A DNA stretch of 64,000 bases from Ptiloglossa arizonensis. Taxonomy: Eukaryota > Arthropoda > Insecta > Hymenoptera > Colletidae. How positions within the stretch are numbered: position 1 is the stretch's first letter; each line of letters starts with the position of its first letter. The notes beneath the pieces are model-generated. The model saw nothing but the letters and a program-made list of their open reading frames with translations. It searched no databases and was not told the DNA's origin. Both the position numbers and the translations under genes were made by a program. Below are positions 1 to 10,630 of the stretch, piece after piece. Location: the NCBI RefSeq assembly GCF_051014685.1, contig NC_135048.1:28910543-28974542 (forward strand), in the 5' to 3' direction.

Positions 1-54
1 CATATGTAATTTACGGATCGAGGAACGATAAACCATGGACGATGTTAATTTTAG

Positions 55-398
55 TATCTGACGACCGTGATCCCGTATCATACGGATAGTGGCCCACCGG
101 ATAATCAAGCCTTGCAGGTTCTCATAAAAAGTAAGTATCGATAAATTGAATATCGGTGATGTTATAGTATCACCGTTATGTTCTGTTACAGTATTAAAAG
201 CGATTAACGAAGACAGTCCGACCGTACCTACTTTATTAACGGATTATATACTCAAAGGTAATTGAAATCACGAGAAGTTGTTTATTCTTCGGAATATTAA
301 TGAATACGTTCGCGAATCGTTTCCACGGTTCGATCCGTGCGCGTTTATGTATAAGGGAAATATAATATTGTTTACTTTCAGTACTGTGTCCCACTTAG
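55..398 (+). CDS. C-terminal exons of an unidentified gene (partial)
   Basis: Three small exons join in one frame: 55-130 (acceptor TTTTAG, donor GTAAGT), 192-257 (acceptor TTACAG, donor GTAATT) and 382-398 (acceptor TTTCAG), ending at TAG 396-398. The joined tail runs about 52 residues. It holds a PDNQALQVLIKILKAI stretch, then SPTVPTLLTDYILK, and ends in LCPT. The look is of an amphipathic helical C-terminus. I do not recognise the family. The gene must begin left of the window. Support is the matching phase across two introns and protein-like composition in an AT-rich setting. A second frame in the last exon is also open for about 55 codons, but its phase does not fit the upstream exon. 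Confidence 0.55.
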
Positions 399-1200
399 TG
401 AGAATACCGTAAAGTTCACGGGAAGATCGATGAAAATCAGGAAAAAAGATATTAAACACATTGAGGAATACAATTTGCTCTCTTCTTCTTGCCAGTACGC
501 TTTCAACCGTTGTTGTGCCGCATACTCTTACGTTAAGGCAGGTGATTTTTGCTTCTGAGTTGTGTCTCGAATTACACTCTCTATTGACCGTAGAGTTTAG
601 ATAGGGTCCCGTGACACTCGCATCTAGTCTTACTTTATATATTATAATGTGTATATTGATTTTACATAAGATACATTTCTGATAATCTATGTATGCGCTC
701 TATGGAATACCTCTTATTGTACGTGAATTATACAATCTTCATTTTTGTATACGTCATCATGGATTTCGTGACGATTCAGTTTTTGTAATTTTTTGTACAT
801 AAAGATTTTATCGAAATATGTGTGAGCAAAGTTTACTATATCACCGAGAATACTTATATTTATCTAGAGAAATATACCTGATAACTTGTAGTGTACTCTC
901 TACCAGAGGGAGGAGCATATTAAGCTTATGGATTTAGTGTATATTGTTGTAATGCCCATATGTATCTAAAGTTAAATTAACTAGTAACATTGACGCGCAA
1001 AAGTAAGTGCATCTCGTTACTCGAATCACTCTTTCACGAATGTGTAATTTACTTGAAAACTGTTAACTGACTGTATGCAACCTGGCATTAAAAATTCTTT
1101 ATGTACAGCAACACAGTTCTGATGCATTGTGCAAATATTAGAAATATTGTGTTTGTTGAAATAAAGAAATAAATCGGACAATCTTATTATTCAAAAACGT
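399..1200 (+). other. Probable 3' UTR of the upstream gene
   Basis: There is no coding signal after the stop at 396-398. An AATAAA polyadenylation-type hexamer lies at 1160-1165, with a second AATAAA-like word just after it, consistent with a 3' UTR of roughly 780 bases. The sequence is AT-rich. Confidence 0.4.
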
Positions 1201-1825
1201 ATTCCTTACCCATGCTTAATAAAACCACTTCTGTTATCTTTTTACGATTAAATTTTACTAAATCTGTTTAAAATAGGAAAAATAAATTAAGTATCGCATA
1301 GCTTTAAAATACTACGATTTGACCACGTGACAAGAGTATATATGTATATCGCGTACAGAACTATTTCATACAAGTAAAGGCACTGTATTCTATGCTTCAA
1401 CTTTATAGATCTAACAAAATTTTATTTTATTTTTGGCAATGTTCATTTCACACGAATAACGAGAATGCATATAAATATAGATACAATTGAAAACCTTAGC
1501 ATTTCATGAGAATAGTAGTAACGGTATACGAAAATTACTCGAAGAGCTCGTAAACGTATGAAAAGTCTTTCATGATTTGTGAATTAATTTGAATCAACAT
1601 TGCACAATAAAAATGGTCAGTATTAATTGTTTTCTTAAATAATTTATATAATTCTTTTAATGAAAACTTTGAAATTTTAAATATATTCTACGTACTAAAA
1701 TATAACCTATAAATGTTACATAATTTTACATCCTAAACGTAATTGTGCAAATAATAATTTCAGAACATTATGCTAACTATATTAATAACTAACATAGAAC
1801 AAGGTATTCTTTTTTTTTTATACAG

Positions 1826-2221
1826 ATACTTCCCAAAAAAGCAATAATAAAAAGTGTTGCAGTGGGAAGCTTTGTTCTTTTAGGTTTCACTTATGCAAAT
1901 AGGAAAATATTTGAATATAAAGTTCGGGGAACAAACATATATAAAAAAGCATTGGAAATTCTTCGTAATCACAAGCAGAGTGTGCAATATTTAGAGGAAC
2001 CGATAAAAGAAGGCAGAATACGTATATTGAATACTCCAATTGATGTTAGAAAGTTCTCTGTTGATTTAAAAGGAGTAAAAGGCAAAGGAACATTACACTG
2101 TGAATGTCTACGTCATGAACCCACCAACATATTTCAAATAAACAAGTTAATACTTGAACTTGCCAACGATCTGAATGAATCTTTTGTAATTCTGGAAAAT
2201 TATTCAGTGCCAACAGTTTAA
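1826..2221 (+). CDS. COA1: COA1-like cytochrome c oxidase assembly factor (last exon)
   Basis: COA1 (MITRAC15) is an inner-membrane mitochondrial protein that helps early cytochrome c oxidase and complex I assembly. The exon starts after a pyrimidine-rich acceptor (AG at 1824-1825) and gives 131 residues plus stop. It begins ILPKKAIIKSVAVG, runs into one hydrophobic segment (about residues 8-25), then YKKALEILRNHKQS, a LEEPIKEGRI-type segment, a beta-rich part with GKGTLHCE, and ILELANDLNE. This follows the order of animal COA1: membrane anchor, helix, 'GPP/EPI' turn, then sheet. The initiator must be in an upstream exon. ATG at 1506 with donor at 1524 fits phase 0 but is only a guess. AATAAA lies at 2347-2352, so the 3' UTR overlaps the convergent arginase end. 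Confidence 0.7.
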   Translation: MLPKKAIIKSVAVGSFVLLGFTYANRKIFEYKVRGTNIYKKALEILRNHKQSVQYLEEPIKEGRIRILNTPIDVRKFSVDLKGVKGKGTLHCECLRHEPTNIFQINKLILELANDLNESFVILENYSVPTV

Positions 2222-2365
2222 TGAAATACATTGTTGCTTTTTGTTTTTCCCTGATGTTTTTATGGTATTGTTTAAAAGTGTATAAAACTTTATTACTATA
2301 CAAGCTTCGAGTAAAAGAAACTAAAATAACTTGATTATAAAGTATGAATAAAGAAAGTCAAATCA

Positions 2366-3913
2366 TTATCTGAAGGTTTGTAAAGGCATATCAGTAACAC
2401 CCTTTGGAACCTTAAGACCTCTTCTTGTATAACCAAAACCAGCTTGAATAATGTGTATAGCTGCCTCGACAGTTAAGCAAATATCACGTTGATCGCCAAT
2501 ATGAGGATTTACTTCTACAAGATCAACAGCATTTAATCTATTAGTTCTATACAATTCTTCCATTAGATGAACAGCTTCTCTAAGGGACAATCCACCGCGT
2601 ACTAAAATAATATAGACTTTAAGTATTCTTGAGAAGTGAAATGAAAATTATTTCGGTGAAGAGTGGATCAATGGAAAAGACTTTTATTTACCAGGAGTTC
2701 CTGTACTTGGTGCTTCCAAAGGATCGAGCGAATCGATATCAAAACTAACGTGTAATGATTTTGAGTCATCAGGATCTATTTTATTTAATGCCATATTAAC
2801 AACTTCGTGAATACCTTGGCAAAAAGTTTGAATTAGTAAATAATTGATGAATGTTCAAGATATGTAAGTTTAAAATACTACCGTATCGTTCAACATCTTC
2901 CATGCCAAAAGCTGTAATACCAAATTTTTCAATAACTAATCTTTCGTAACGATCTACAGATCTTAAGGCAATATAAGCCACATTTCTAATAGATAGCCTG
3001 CAAATATACAATTATTATACAAAATAATTATAGTATTTTCAGTGTTTATTTTTAAACATTGTTTAAGTTATTAATTTAAATATTTGAATATTTGTAAAAA
3101 TTACATTGGCTGCTGCCAGTCCATGCCTGGAAGATGTGGCCAATAATCAGCTAATTCAGAAGTTAATAATGCCACAGGCATTCCATGAACGTTTCCACTT
3201 TCACTAGTTTTGTTAGTATTAAGATCTGCATGAGCATCAACCCATATTACACCTACATCTTTCTTTACCTTCAAAAATTACATACAATATAAATGCATCA
3301 TTTTAAAAAATATTAAAATAATAGAAAATCATTATTTCATTAATACAGATTATAAAATTATTAATAACAAGTAATATTCTTTTATTTTATACTATACCTT
3401 AACATGACCATCTATAGTTCCAATTCCTAAACTATGATCACCACCAATAGTTAATACTCGACGACTATCGTTTAAAACCTTTTGTACTTGTTCAGATAAA
3501 CAACTAGTGCAACTAGCAACATCACCTAAGTGTGACATATTATTCACATTGCACACATCTTTTGTTTTATACAAAATGTCACCATAATCTTTTACATCCA
3601 AGCCTTGTTTAATTTTAAAATATATATAATTACAATTAGCTTCATGATTTTTAAAAGCACTGAAAGTTGGTAGAATCATATAAAATGATTACCTAAAGAT
3701 TCTAACTCTTGTATTAGTCCAGCAGCTCTAATCGTTTCTGGACCATGTGCTACTCCTTCTTTATGCTATACAATTAATTTGATAAGTAAAGATTTATTAC
3801 AATGTTGTTTTATATTATACCTGTCCTTTCTCAAATGGTACACCAATTATTCCGACTTTACCATAGTAACGAACTCCAAATCTAACAGTAACACTTTGTA
3901 TTCTAGATAACAT
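2366..3913 (-). CDS. ARG: Arginase
   Basis: Arginase hydrolyses L-arginine to ornithine and urea using a two-manganese centre. Seven coding exons on the minus strand: 3913-3821, 3765-3693, 3603-3398, 3268-3105, 2997-2882, 2814-2692, 2601-2366. They total 1011 nt, 336 aa, normal for the family, and all phases agree. Metal and substrate motifs are intact: [14 protein letters not shown] (His112), VDAHAD (Asp135, His137, Asp139), NVHGMP (His152), SFDIDSLDP (Asp243, Asp245) and VEVNP (Glu288). Every one sits 11 residues later than in human ARG1 as I recall its numbering. The start [21 protein letters not shown] has basic residues but no clear transit peptide, so mitochondrial or cytosolic location is undecided. 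Insects generally have a single arginase. The stop is TAA at 2368-2366. Confidence 0.95.
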
Positions 3914-4282
3914 ATTGATTTTGGACCAGTTGTCTCAGTTTGTCATTGAACACAAAATAGTGGCTCTTCATTGACCTATACCCTCATGTTGTAATACAGA
4001 TAACATGCAAGGTTTTTGACTATAAATATACTGTATTAATGATAAATATGCATGTGTACAATTGTAAGAGTTTTTAGAACATATTTTTTTTTATATTTAT
4101 TATTTGTAATATTTTTCATAAATTATTAAATATATAATAAACAAATACGAAAGACATTTTATACATATAATAAAAATTTCAATTTAAGTGGCAGTACAAA
4201 TATACTTAGGATTTAAATATAAATTTTTAAGTTCAATAAAAATAAATCTAATTCATATAATTTATTCTATTTAACAAAATGT
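3914..4282. other. Intergenic spacer between arginase and fumarase
   Basis: This AT-rich spacer holds the arginase 5' flank and the fumarase 3' UTR, both on the minus strand. I see no extra gene. Confidence 0.5.
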
Positions 4283-7061
4283 TTATTTAGGACCAATCAT
4301 GTTTTCTGGTTTAACCCATTGGGCAAACTGTTCCGCAGTTACACCATTCTTCAATGCCGATTCTTTTAATGTAAGATTTTCTTTATGAGCCTGTTTTGCA
4401 ATTGCAGCAGCCTGAAATGAAATACATGTTTTATAGTGTATTCAAGAATTATAACAAAACAATTATTCTTAGCAATTCGAATTTAAGTACCTTGTCATAA
4501 CCAATGTGTGGATTTAATGCCGTGACAAGCATTAAACTGTTTTTCAAGAGTTTATCAATATTTTCAATATTTGGTTTAATGCCTACGACGCAATTCTTTG
4601 TAAATGTAGCACAAGCGTCACCTAGAAGTCTTGTAGACCTCAATGCATTTGCAACCAAAACTGGCTTAAAAACATTAAGTTCAAAGTGACCATTGCTACC
4701 AGCAATAGTCGTGGTAACATTGTTACCCATTACTTGACAACAGACCATAGTCATTGCTTCGCATTGTGTTGGATTTATTTTACCAGGCATAATTGAACTT
4801 CCTGGTTCGTTTTCAGGAAGAGATAATTCTCCTAAACCTGAACGAGGTCCACTTCCCAAAAATCGAATATCATTGGCTATCTACATTGAAAATACATATC
4901 AAATGCAATAATTCACATTAAGCTAAAATTGAATGTCTGTTAAATGAAATGTACCTTCATAAGTGAAACTGCTACTGTGTTAAGTGCACCATGTACTTCT
5001 ACTATAGCATCATGTGCTGCTAGAGCTTCAAATTTATTAGGAGCAGATACAAATGGTAAACCAGTGAGTTGAGCAATTTTTGCTGCTGCTTTCTCTGCAA
5101 AACCTTTTGGTGTATTTAATCCAGTACCTACTGCAGTACCACCAAGTGCTAATTCGTATAATCGTGGAAGAACACTTTTCACTCTTGCAATACCATTTGA
5201 CACTTGCGTTGCATAGCCTAAATGTTACAATTAATTATTGATATAATTGATATTAATTGAGAATAATTTTACTATGAATATGAATATAGAAAATATGTCA
5301 ATACAAACCTGAGAATTCTTGACCTAATGTTAAAGGCACAGCATCCTGAGTATGAGTCCTACCAATTTTTATAATATCTTTCCATGCTTCAGATTTTTCA
5401 CATAAAGCTTTGCACAAAGATTGCAAACCAGGAAACAGTACATGATCGATTTCTAAAGCAACCGCTATGTGCATAGCAGTTGGAAATGTGTCATTACTAC
5501 TTTGAGATTTGTTTACATGATCGTTTGGGTGCACAGGTGTTTTTGATCCAAGCTTACCACCGAGTAATTCAATTGCTCGATTTGAGATTACCTAAACAGG
5601 AATTATAAATTTGTTACAAATAATATCTATACAAATTTTTAATCAATGTGTATTAATAAATACCTCATTAGTGTTCATATTGGTTTGTGTACCAGAACCT
5701 GTTTGCCAAATTACTAATGGAAAATGATCATTATAAAGTTTACCACTTATAACATCATCTGCAGCTTTACTAATAGCATCTGCTACTTTTGCATCCATTC
5801 CAAATTCCTTATTTACTTCTGCTGCAGCTTTCTTTAATATACCCATTGCAACAATGACGCCATACTGAAAAAATTAAGTAGGTATAAATTGAAAATGCTG
5901 TGCACAAAATTTCATTAAGTAAAGTCAACATATCATATTCTCTTACAGGCATGCGTTCAGAAGAATCACCAATTGGAAAATTTATCACTGATCGCATAGT
6001 TTGTGCACCATAATATTTATTAGCAGGGACCTTTAGTTCACCAAAAGTATCTCTCTCAATTCGATATTCTGTACTTCCATCCTGTGATTATAATATTAAA
6101 AGCTTATTAAAATAACAAAACAAATTAAGTTACAAAAAGATATTTACATTATGTATATATATATATATATATATATACATATATTTACCATGATGAAAGA
6201 ATAAATTATATAATAAACCTAAGCAAGTATGGTTTCACAATGGAAATTAACAGTAGTCTGAGCAGGGGAAATTGAAGGTCAGTCAAATGAAGCCAGTTAT
6301 GATAATACGTATATATGGGTAATGTATACATGCATACACACAGATAATTTTTTACATTCTTATAAATTCTCAAAAAATTTAAGGAAAAGGAAAAAAATTA
6401 TGTAAATATTTTAAAATGATAAGATAGTTTTATTAATTTTTACAAATCCATGACATGGACAAATCCATTACAACATAAAAACGAGATATTTTACATATGC
6501 GTCTATTTGTTATGGGAAAAAAATCATTTAAAAATTTTTACTCAAAATATAAAAAATTCGTTGCATACCATTTCCTTTCGTTCAAATTTTCCTTTTAAAT
6601 TTTATATTTTCATTAAAAGAATATATCCTCGTCTTTCGGGTAATTAATTGATGATTAAATGACAGATATGTTCAATTGTTATATTACGAATAACATTTTA
6701 ACAAAATACAACTAACGTTATTCACAAATGACACGGTATATTTTGCTATAATTTCTTTAAAACTATTTTAGAATTGGGTTCTTTGAAGATTATGTAAAAG
6801 TGATCCAGTATGTGAACTACTTTAAAAATTGTAGGCAACGAAACTGTGAAAAAATAAATGTTAGAACGAGACATAAAATTATCAGCGAAACTTCACAAAG
6901 TTATTGTCGGCAATACATATTTTACTCAAAATTATCTGTACCTTACTACCTCTGAAAACCGCTGATGTGCTTAATGACAGTCTTAATGTTAAAAAAGCCG
7001 ACGATTTCTTGAACTCTCGTAATTCACGACGAACAAGTGATCGTCTTAGTACATTCAACAT
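4283..7061 (-). CDS. FH: Fumarate hydratase, mitochondrial (class II)
   Basis: This TCA-cycle enzyme interconverts fumarate and L-malate as a homotetramer. Seven coding exons: 7061-6942, 6081-5947, 5864-5664, 5591-5309, 5217-4955, 4880-4491, 4411-4283. They total 1521 nt, 506 aa, close to human FH, with all phases consistent. Exon 1 (40 aa, [17 protein letters not shown]...) is rich in Arg, Ser and Leu with few acidic residues: a matrix-targeting peptide. Active-site motifs are intact: [43 protein letters not shown] (His232) and the signature [13 protein letters not shown] (Ser362/Ser363, Lys368). An ATG directly before a GT at about 6190 could give a second, cytosolic first exon joining at 6081, since the same gene often makes both forms; this is only a possibility. 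The 5' end faces LPGAT1 about 1 kb away. Confidence 0.96.
6150..6184. repeat. (TA)n microsatellite in a fumarase intron
   Basis: An uninterrupted TA run lies about 70 bases downstream, in gene orientation, of fumarase exon 1's long intron end. It is a common polymorphic simple repeat. Confidence 0.85.
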
Positions 7062-8104
7062 TATTCTAATCTTTTTTCCACGCTTGTTTCTTTCAATAAT
7101 CTGTTGTAATATTAAAAGAATTAAACTAACCGAACTAGTTGATTTTAGAGCAAAGTTATTGAGTGAAGTAGAGTGACTTGAAAATCAGACAGAAAATACG
7201 TGATAGTTAGATAGCACCTTAGTGGCTAGACAGACGGCACAGATACTAAATTTATTGTATATGCAAATAAAATAGCGATATCGCATGTTTGCAAATATAC
7301 CCTAGCTATTGGTTCACATTTTTTGAAAATTATTTTCAATTAATAATCGAATATTCAACTGTACAAAGGAACACTATAGTTTATAGTAAATTTATGTACT
7401 TGTTGATACTATTTATAAACGTATTCTGGAATGTATTTCAGAGGAAAATCGTATTAAAAGTGAAATAGTGCAAAACGTGCAAACTCTTACACGTGTCGCT
7501 ATCACATTTTCTTGATTGGAACATGGTCGTGATTTTCAAAATTATGCACTTTTGAACAAATCTTACGATAAATAGCTTATGTAATTATTTTCCTTTTTGA
7601 ATTGTTTTTTTTTTTCAGTTATGAATACTAAGCCAATTGATGAGTTGTGTATGATATAAAACATCGCTAAGATCGGAACAATATTTTTTTCACCAGCCTG
7701 TTAACTTTCGTCGCCATTCTATTTACGTTACGTCCGCTGTGGTGATTTCGCGTATAGCAGACGTGACGAAACTATGGTGTATTTTCGAAAAAACGTCATG
7801 TAAATGGTTAACGAGCCGATAAATTCATTTGACCATGGCTTTATCTTGTTAGCCATACGTAAATCGGAATCGGCGATACCGCGAATAATTATCCTACAAT
7901 AAAGTCAGGGCGGCAAGTAGGTTGAATTTTACCGTATCGGCGTTGTTATTAAGACTCAAGTCTCATGTAAACAGCACGCGGATCTTGTGTGTCATCCGAT
8001 CTAATGATCCTTATTATGTAATTTGTGCACCGGGGAAATGCTATGATTGAAAAAACGTGGATGAAATTTGCCGGAGTTCGTATCACGAGAGGTGTCCTTC
8101 AAAA
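7062..8104. promoter_or_regulatory. Shared divergent upstream region of fumarase and LPGAT1
   Basis: The start codons of fumarase (minus, 7061) and LPGAT1 (plus, 8105) lie 1043 bp apart, pointing away from each other. The right half, 7680-8100, is richer in CpG than the flanks, as expected for a promoter of constitutive genes. No ORF or repeat explains it. No exact transcription start or factor site can be called by eye. Confidence 0.45.
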
Positions 8105-10630
8105 ATGACTGACCTTTCTTCTTCTACTTTCGCGAGGTAAGTTGGACCGTTCTCCATTGACACGCGTGTCACGGAAACTTTTCCATTTCTTCTTTCATTG
8201 AATGTAAAACAATAGTCTACGTGTCATCGAAACATTTCACGATAAGCGTCGTTTGACTTTTGATCCGATGATAATTATTTGAACTTAATCTTAACCTAGA
8301 ATCGCGAAAGAGCCGGCCCTTATGCGGTCAGGGAACACATTTTTTGGAACGATTCGAAGTGACTTTAAATATTTTTATGTTTATTGCTTTATGCTGTCGT
8401 TCCTATTTTTTTAATTTTTCTTAACGTATGCTTGCGGCTGTGTCACTCTGTCAAATTGATAATATCAGTTTAAATGAATTGATAGTAAACGTAAGCTGAA
8501 TCCTACTTATTTATATCGTAAAGTTGAAACATCGATAACATTTTAATGTTGGATTTAAATTGTTTGCGACGTTTCAAACATGTTTACAATTTACAAATAA
8601 TAAAGATTTTCGTACATTGTATTTATAACTGAGATTAAGGAATTTAAATTGAAATTCTTCTTTTAATAGGTCAAAGTCAAAATGTAAGAATAAATAGAAA
8701 TAATTCATCTTAAACACAATCTTTTCGGTTTTAACATTTCTACGTATTATGTGCTTAAGATTAATATTTTCTAAAAATTGTTGTTGGAAAAGTATCAAGT
8801 GGAATTAACAGTGGAGATAGTATTATCTGTTTTGTTGTTTGCAAATAATACAAGTAAAATACGATAATTTCACATTAATCCAAGAATTAGCATTATAAAC
8901 TACATTCATTTTTACATTAATTTACACATTAATTAATTGTAAATCAATTTTTATATAAAGGAAAGTACAGTCAGTTAAACAATAGGTTGTCTTATTAACT
9001 TACTACCCAGCTTTACTGTTATGAAAAACTTAAATAAATTTATCTCAAACCTTAAAAAGTTGAGTAAAGAAAATTGGAAGAATTGCTTGGAATATTTAAA
9101 ATAACCACTTAGATTATATTCTATTGTTTTTTGATAATAATGCATTACATTGATTAATATTATTATGGTTTATAATAATATAATATTTTATATCTTCTAG
9201 GGTAATCAGTAATGTGTTAACTTTTATAAAATGTATTGCTCGAACAAGCTTTGTGATATTAAACAATGTTTATTGTATACCTACATATGTAGTATGGATG
9301 ACGCTATTATTCCCTGTAAAAGTTTATCAACCGCAAGTATATTGGCGGATCGAGGGACTATTTTTCCATTGGTTATTAGCAATGGTCTCAATGTGGACTT
9401 GGTCCGCAGGCTATGATAGTAAGTACACAAATAATATATATACAATTTAAAGTTATATTGATTATAATGTAAATGTTAATAAGAAATAACAAAAAATCTT
9501 AAATCAACAGTAATAGAACAAGGTGATGATATTCAAAAAATCATTAGTGAAAGAACATTAGTAATAGCAAACCATCAAAGTACTGGAGATGTTCCTATGT
9601 TAATGACAACATTTAATGCAAAACCAAATGTATTGCCTAATCTGATGTGGATCATGGACAGGATTTTTAAATTTACCAATTTTGGGGTAGTTTCTATTTT
9701 ACATCAGGACTTCTTTATTGTGTCTGTAAGTCAATACATATTTAATAACCTATTAACAATATATATAATTAGTATACATGTATTTTTGTTCCACTGTTTA
9801 TTAGGGTCGTAAACGAAGAGAAGAGAGTTTAAGGCAGTTAGAAAAGCATCTGAAAAAATCGTATATTCCACTTAGTAGAAAGTGGATGGTTCTGTTCCCA
9901 GAAGGAGGTTTTTTATGTAAAAGGCGGGAGACATCACAAAAGTATGCTAAAAAGAATAATCTGCCTATTCTTGAAAATGTATCTCTGCCACGAGTAGGAG
10001 CAATGCAAACTATATTTGATACAATTGGTCCATCACAGGATAATAATAGTTCAGGGCAACAATTAGATAATAGAGCAAGTAAATAATCTGATAGATTTCA
10101 CTTTAAACGATAGCATTTTTTCACATTTTATTAAATTTCTGTTGAATATGTAGATATTTTGAATACAGGTATGACAGTGGCTAAGCCAGAAATCAATTGG
10201 GTTCTTGATATAACAATAGCATACCCCCAAGGTAAACCAATTGATTTACCTACAATTATAACTGGTTTTAGACCACCATGTGAAACAGTACTGTTTTATC
10301 GAGTTTTTCCTAGTTCAGTGGTAAGTTTTAAGGTATAAACTGTTGTTTATTTATGTTTCACGTAGAAATACTTTATTGCATCATCGTTTTTAGGTTCCTC
10401 AAGAACCAGAATTATTGTCTAAATGGTTGTATGATAGGTGGGTTGAAAAAGAAGCACTTTTGGAAAATTTTTATAAATATGGAACATTTCTTGGTACACA
10501 AGCATCAGCCAATGAAGGTTCCAAGATCCAACAGGATCCATTGAGATTCCTAGTCCTTCATTTATTTTTTATAACATCTAGTTATATACATTACAATATG
10601 TTTGCGTATATGCTCTCTTGCTTCTGGTAA
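8105..10630 (+). CDS. LPGAT1: Acyl-CoA:lysophospholipid acyltransferase, LPGAT1 type
   Basis: LPGAT1 is an ER membrane enzyme that moves acyl chains from acyl-CoA onto lysophospholipids such as lysophosphatidylglycerol. Six coding exons: 8105-8136, 9201-9418, 9511-9725, 9805-10078, 10169-10320, 10394-10630. They total 1128 nt, 375 aa (human about 370), with all phases agreeing. The PlsC-type motif NHQSTGD (His105, Asp110) and the FPEGG motif (186-190) are intact, followed by the LPGAT1-specific stretch [18 protein letters not shown]. Hydrophobic segments occur near residues 15-75 and at the C-terminus ([13 protein letters not shown]...). The tiny 10-codon first exon was chosen because its phase (AG|G) makes an unbroken frame into exon 2. 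The stop is TAA at 10628-10630, and an AATAAA at about 10730 gives a short 3' UTR option. Confidence 0.93.

Noticed and set aside
399..600. Open frame in the last exon of the left-edge gene (YCVPLSENTVKF...)
   Set aside because: Its phase does not match the preceding exon (phase 1); the matching frame stops at 396-398.
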